From: Enterobacter hormaechei subsp. hoffmannii
Lineage (GTDB): Bacteria; Pseudomonadota; Gammaproteobacteria; Enterobacterales; Enterobacteriaceae
Direction: 5' to 3'
DNA length: 64,000 nt
NCBI RefSeq assembly: GCF_001729745.1
Contig: NZ_CP017186.1
Span: forward strand, 930,001 to 994,000
Each line of letters starts with the position of its first letter. Position 1 is the first letter of the stretch. Positions 61,372 through 64,000 of the stretch are shown one piece after another. The translations under genes and the position numbers were made by a program. A model generated the notes under the pieces. It was not told the origin of the DNA. It was given only the letters and a program-made list of their open reading frames with translations, and did not search any database.

Positions 61372-63219
61372 GTGTTAAACCGTTATCCTTTGTGGAAGTA
61401 CATCATGCTGGTCGTCGTGATTATCGTCGGCCTGCTGTACGCGCTTCCCAACCTGTATGGTGAGGATCCGGCCGTTCAAATCACTGGCGCGCGCGGTGTC
61501 GCCGCCAGTGAGCAAACGCTGATCCAGGTCCAGAAAACGTTACAAGAAGAAAAAATTACCGCTAAGTCTGTGGCACTGGAAGAGGGCGCAATTCTTGCTC
61601 GCTTCGACACCACCGACACGCAGCTCCGCGCACGTGAAGCGCTGATGGGCGTGCTGGGTGATAAATATGTCGTGGCGCTTAACCTTGCTCCTGCAACCCC
61701 ACGCTGGCTGGCTGCGCTGAACGCAGAGCCAATGAAACTGGGTCTTGACCTGCGTGGCGGCGTTCACTTCCTGATGGAAGTGGATATGGATACCGCGCTC
61801 GGCAAGCTACAGGAACAGAATATCGACAGCCTGCGCAGCGATCTGCGCGATAAAGGCATTCCGTACACCACCGTACGTAAAGAAGATAACTACGGCATGA
61901 GCATCACGTTCCGCGACAGCGCGGCACGCGATCAGGCTGTGACCTATCTGTCTCAGCGTCACCGCGATCTGGTGATCACCTCTCAGGGCAGCAACCAGCT
62001 GCGTGCGGTAATGACCGACGCGCGTCTGAGTGAAGCACGTGAGTACGCCGTTCAGCAGAACATTAACATTCTGCGTAACCGTGTAAACCAGCTGGGCGTG
62101 GCTGAACCACTTGTACAGCGTCAGGGTGCTGACCGTATCGTGGTCGAACTGCCAGGTATCCAGGATACCGCCCGTGCGAAAGAGATTCTGGGCGCGACGG
62201 CGACTCTGGAGTTCCGTCTGGTTAACGCCAACGTTGACCAGGCTGCTGCGGCTTCAGGCCGTGTGCCGGGCGATTCCGAAGTGAAACAGACCCGCGAAGG
62301 CCAGCCGGTTGTGCTGTACAAACGCGTGATCCTGACCGGTGACCATATCACCGACTCCACTTCAAGCCAGGATGAGTACAACCAGCCGCAGGTTAACATC
62401 TCGCTGGATAGCGCAGGTGGCAACATCATGTCTAACTTCACCAAGGACAACATCGGCAAGCCGATGGCGACCCTGTTCGTGGAGTACAAAGACAGCGGTA
62501 AGAAAGACGCCAATGGCCGTGCCGTGCTGGTGAAAGAGGAAGAGGTGATTAACATCGCCAACATCCAGTCTCGTCTGGGTAACAGCTTCCGTATTACCGG
62601 TATCAGCAACCCGAACGAAGCGCGTCAGCTCTCTCTGCTGCTGCGTGCCGGTGCGCTGATTGCGCCAATTCAGATTGTTGAAGAGCGTACCATCGGTCCA
62701 ACCCTGGGTATGCAGAACATCAAGCAGGGTCTGGAAGCGTGTCTGGCCGGTCTGGCGGTGTCCATCATCTTCATGATCTTCTTCTATAAGAAGTTCGGCC
62801 TGATTGCGACCTCCGCGCTGATTGCCAACCTGGTGCTGATCATCGGTATCATGTCCCTGCTGCCGGGGGCGACGCTAACCATGCCGGGTATCGCGGGTAT
62901 CGTTCTAACCCTTGCGGTGGCGGTCGACGCCAACGTACTGATAAACGAACGTATCAAAGAAGAGCTGAGCAACGGTCGTTCTGTACAGCAGGCGATTGAA
63001 GAAGGCTACAAAGGGGCGTTCAGCTCCATCTTCGATGCGAACGTAACAACACTGATTAAGGTTCTTATCCTGTATGCAGTGGGTACTGGCGCGATCAAAG
63101 GCTTTGCGATTACTACCGGTATCGGTGTCGCAACGTCGATGTTTACCGCTATTGTCGGCACCCGTGCCATCGTGAACCTGCTGTACGGCGGCAAGCGCGT
63201 CAAAAAGCTGTCTATCTGA
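61372..63219 (+). CDS. secD: Protein translocase subunit SecD
   Basis: A 615-residue inner-membrane protein with six helices and large periplasmic P1 domain. [18 protein letters not shown] marks P1 and [17 protein letters not shown] is the proton-path helix with Asp. With SecF it uses the proton gradient to pull proteins through SecYEG. The start is GTG at 61372 after AAAGGGAA. secF follows by ten bases. Confidence 0.97.
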   Translation: MLNRYPLWKYIMLVVVIIVGLLYALPNLYGEDPAVQITGARGVAASEQTLIQVQKTLQEEKITAKSVALEEGAILARFDTTDTQLRAREALMGVLGDKYVVALNLAPATPRWLAALNAEPMKLGLDLRGGVHFLMEVDMDTALGKLQEQNIDSLRSDLRDKGIPYTTVRKEDNYGMSITFRDSAARDQAVTYLSQRHRDLVITSQGSNQLRAVMTDARLSEAREYAVQQNINILRNRVNQLGVAEPLVQRQGADRIVVELPGIQDTARAKEILGATATLEFRLVNANVDQAAAASGRVPGDSEVKQTREGQPVVLYKRVILTGDHITDSTSSQDEYNQPQVNISLDSAGGNIMSNFTKDNIGKPMATLFVEYKDSGKKDANGRAVLVKEEEVINIANIQSRLGNSFRITGISNPNEARQLSLLLRAGALIAPIQIVEERTIGPTLGMQNIKQGLEACLAGLAVSIIFMIFFYKKFGLIATSALIANLVLIIGIMSLLPGATLTMPGIAGIVLTLAVAVDANVLINERIKEELSNGRSVQQAIEEGYKGAFSSIFDANVTTLIKVLILYAVGTGAIKGFAITTGIGVATSMFTAIVGTRAIVNLLYGGKRVKKLSI

Positions 63220-63229
63220 GGAGTGCGTT

Positions 63230-64000
63230 GTGGCACAGGAATATACTGTTGAACAATTGAACCACGGCCGTAAAGTCTGGGACTTTATGCGCTGGGACTA
63301 CTGGGCCTTCGGCATTTCAGGTTTTCTGCTGATCTTGTCCATCGTCATTATGGGCGTGAAAGGCTTTAACTGGGGTCTGGATTTCACCGGTGGTACGGTG
63401 ATCGAAATTACCCTGGAAAAACCGGTCGATATGGACCAGATGCGTGAGTCTCTGCAAAAAGCGGGCTTTGAAGAGCCGCTGCTACAGAACTTCGGCAGCA
63501 GCCGCGACATCATGGTGCGTATGCCGCCGGTACACGATGCCAACGGCAGCCAGGAGCTGGGCAGCAAGGTCGTTCAGGTTATTAACGAAACGACCAGCCA
63601 GGATGCAACGGTTAAGCGTATTGAGTTTGTCGGCCCGAGCGTTGGTGCTGACCTGGCGCAGACCGGTGCGATGGCGCTGCTGGTGGCGCTGATCTCGATT
63701 CTGATTTACGTCGGTTTCCGCTTTGAGTGGCGACTGGCGGCAGGCGTGGTTATCGCTCTGGCGCACGACGTGGTGATCACCATGGGCATACTGTCTCTCT
63801 TCCACATTGAGATTGACCTGACGATTGTGGCATCCCTGATGTCCGTTATCGGTTACTCACTGAACGACAGTATCGTGGTATCTGACCGTATTCGTGAAAA
63901 CTTCCGTAAGATCCGTCGCGGCACGCCGTACGAAATCTTTAACGTGTCGTTGACCCAGACGCTGCACCGTACGTTGATCACCTCCGGCACCACCCTGATG
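63230..64000 (+). CDS. secF: Protein translocase subunit SecF, 3' end cut off
   Basis: The frame opens at GTG 63230 ([15 protein letters not shown]) with GAGGAG nine bases upstream and stays open to the right edge, 257 codons of an expected 320 or so. Helix 1, the periplasmic domain ([11 protein letters not shown]) and helices with [17 protein letters not shown] are visible. It pairs with SecD. The gene is only truncated by the window. Confidence 0.96.
   Translation, partial: MAQEYTVEQLNHGRKVWDFMRWDYWAFGISGFLLILSIVIMGVKGFNWGLDFTGGTVIEITLEKPVDMDQMRESLQKAGFEEPLLQNFGSSRDIMVRMPPVHDANGSQELGSKVVQVINETTSQDATVKRIEFVGPSVGADLAQTGAMALLVALISILIYVGFRFEWRLAAGVVIALAHDVVITMGILSLFHIEIDLTIVASLMSVIGYSLNDSIVVSDRIRENFRKIRRGTPYEIFNVSLTQTLHRTLITSGTTLM

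Overview
The window is chromosomal DNA of an Enterobacteriaceae member, most likely Enterobacter or a close relative. From about 14.5 kb rightwards the gene order follows the E. coli K-12 series tauABCD, hemB, autotransporter, iprA, ampH, sbmA, yaiW, yaiY, yaiZ, ddlA, iraP, (phoA), psiF, dgcC, proC, yaiI, aroL, yaiA, aroM, ppnP, rdgC, mak, sbcC, sbcD, phoB, phoR, brnQ, proY, malZ, acpH, queA, tgt, yajC, secD, secF. The differences from E. coli are an OlsF-type acyltransferase beside hemB, a cysteine hydrolase between ampH and sbmA, an extensin-like protein and an MdtG-like transporter between ddlA and iraP, a DUF2339/DUF3999 pair and a peroxiredoxin after malZ, loss of araJ, and a collapsed phoA. 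Genus is inferred from gene content and protein similarity by memory; no database search was run.

Bases 1-14,290 are accessory. They hold a cut-off YcjY-like hydrolase, a nitroreductase with two palindromes upstream, a Bcr/CflA efflux pump, a topAI (yjhX) operon whose second gene is an in-frame methyltransferase-YjhP fusion, a periplasmic SUOX-fold protein next to a transmembrane GGDEF-EAL protein (organised like the Agrobacterium PruR-DcpA pterin-sensing pair), an unknown membrane protein, a HAMP-GAF-GGDEF cyclase, an AI-2E family transporter and the mmuPM S-methylmethionine operon.

Bases 14,500-20,800 hold the taurine operon, in which tauB carries an in-frame amber codon, then a probable bifunctional ornithine-lipid synthase and hemB. 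Bases 20,800-35,450 hold an AT-rich adhesin locus, envelope genes and the stress and phosphate genes iraP, psiF and dgcC. Between iraP and psiF the phoA Pho box, leader, start codon, part of the signal peptide, last codons, stop and terminator remain, but the body of the gene is gone. Bases 35,450-47,600 hold proline and shikimate metabolism, sbcCD DNA repair and the phosphate two-component system phoBR. Bases 47,600-64,000 hold amino-acid transport, maltodextrin breakdown, queuosine tRNA modification and the yajC-secD-secF translocon operon, cut by the right edge.

Repeats include REP/BIME elements, a dispersed repeat built on CCCTCACCCTAACCCTCTCCC-like arms (near 18.0, 41.05, 50.8 and 51.25 kb), and one GC-rich nested fold-back element between proY and malZ. 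No rRNA, tRNA, CRISPR array, insertion sequence or prophage was recognised. The points most worth following up are the phoA relic, the topAI/methyltransferase-YjhP operon with its candidate leader peptide, the PruR-DcpA-like pair, the tauB amber codon and the fold-back element.
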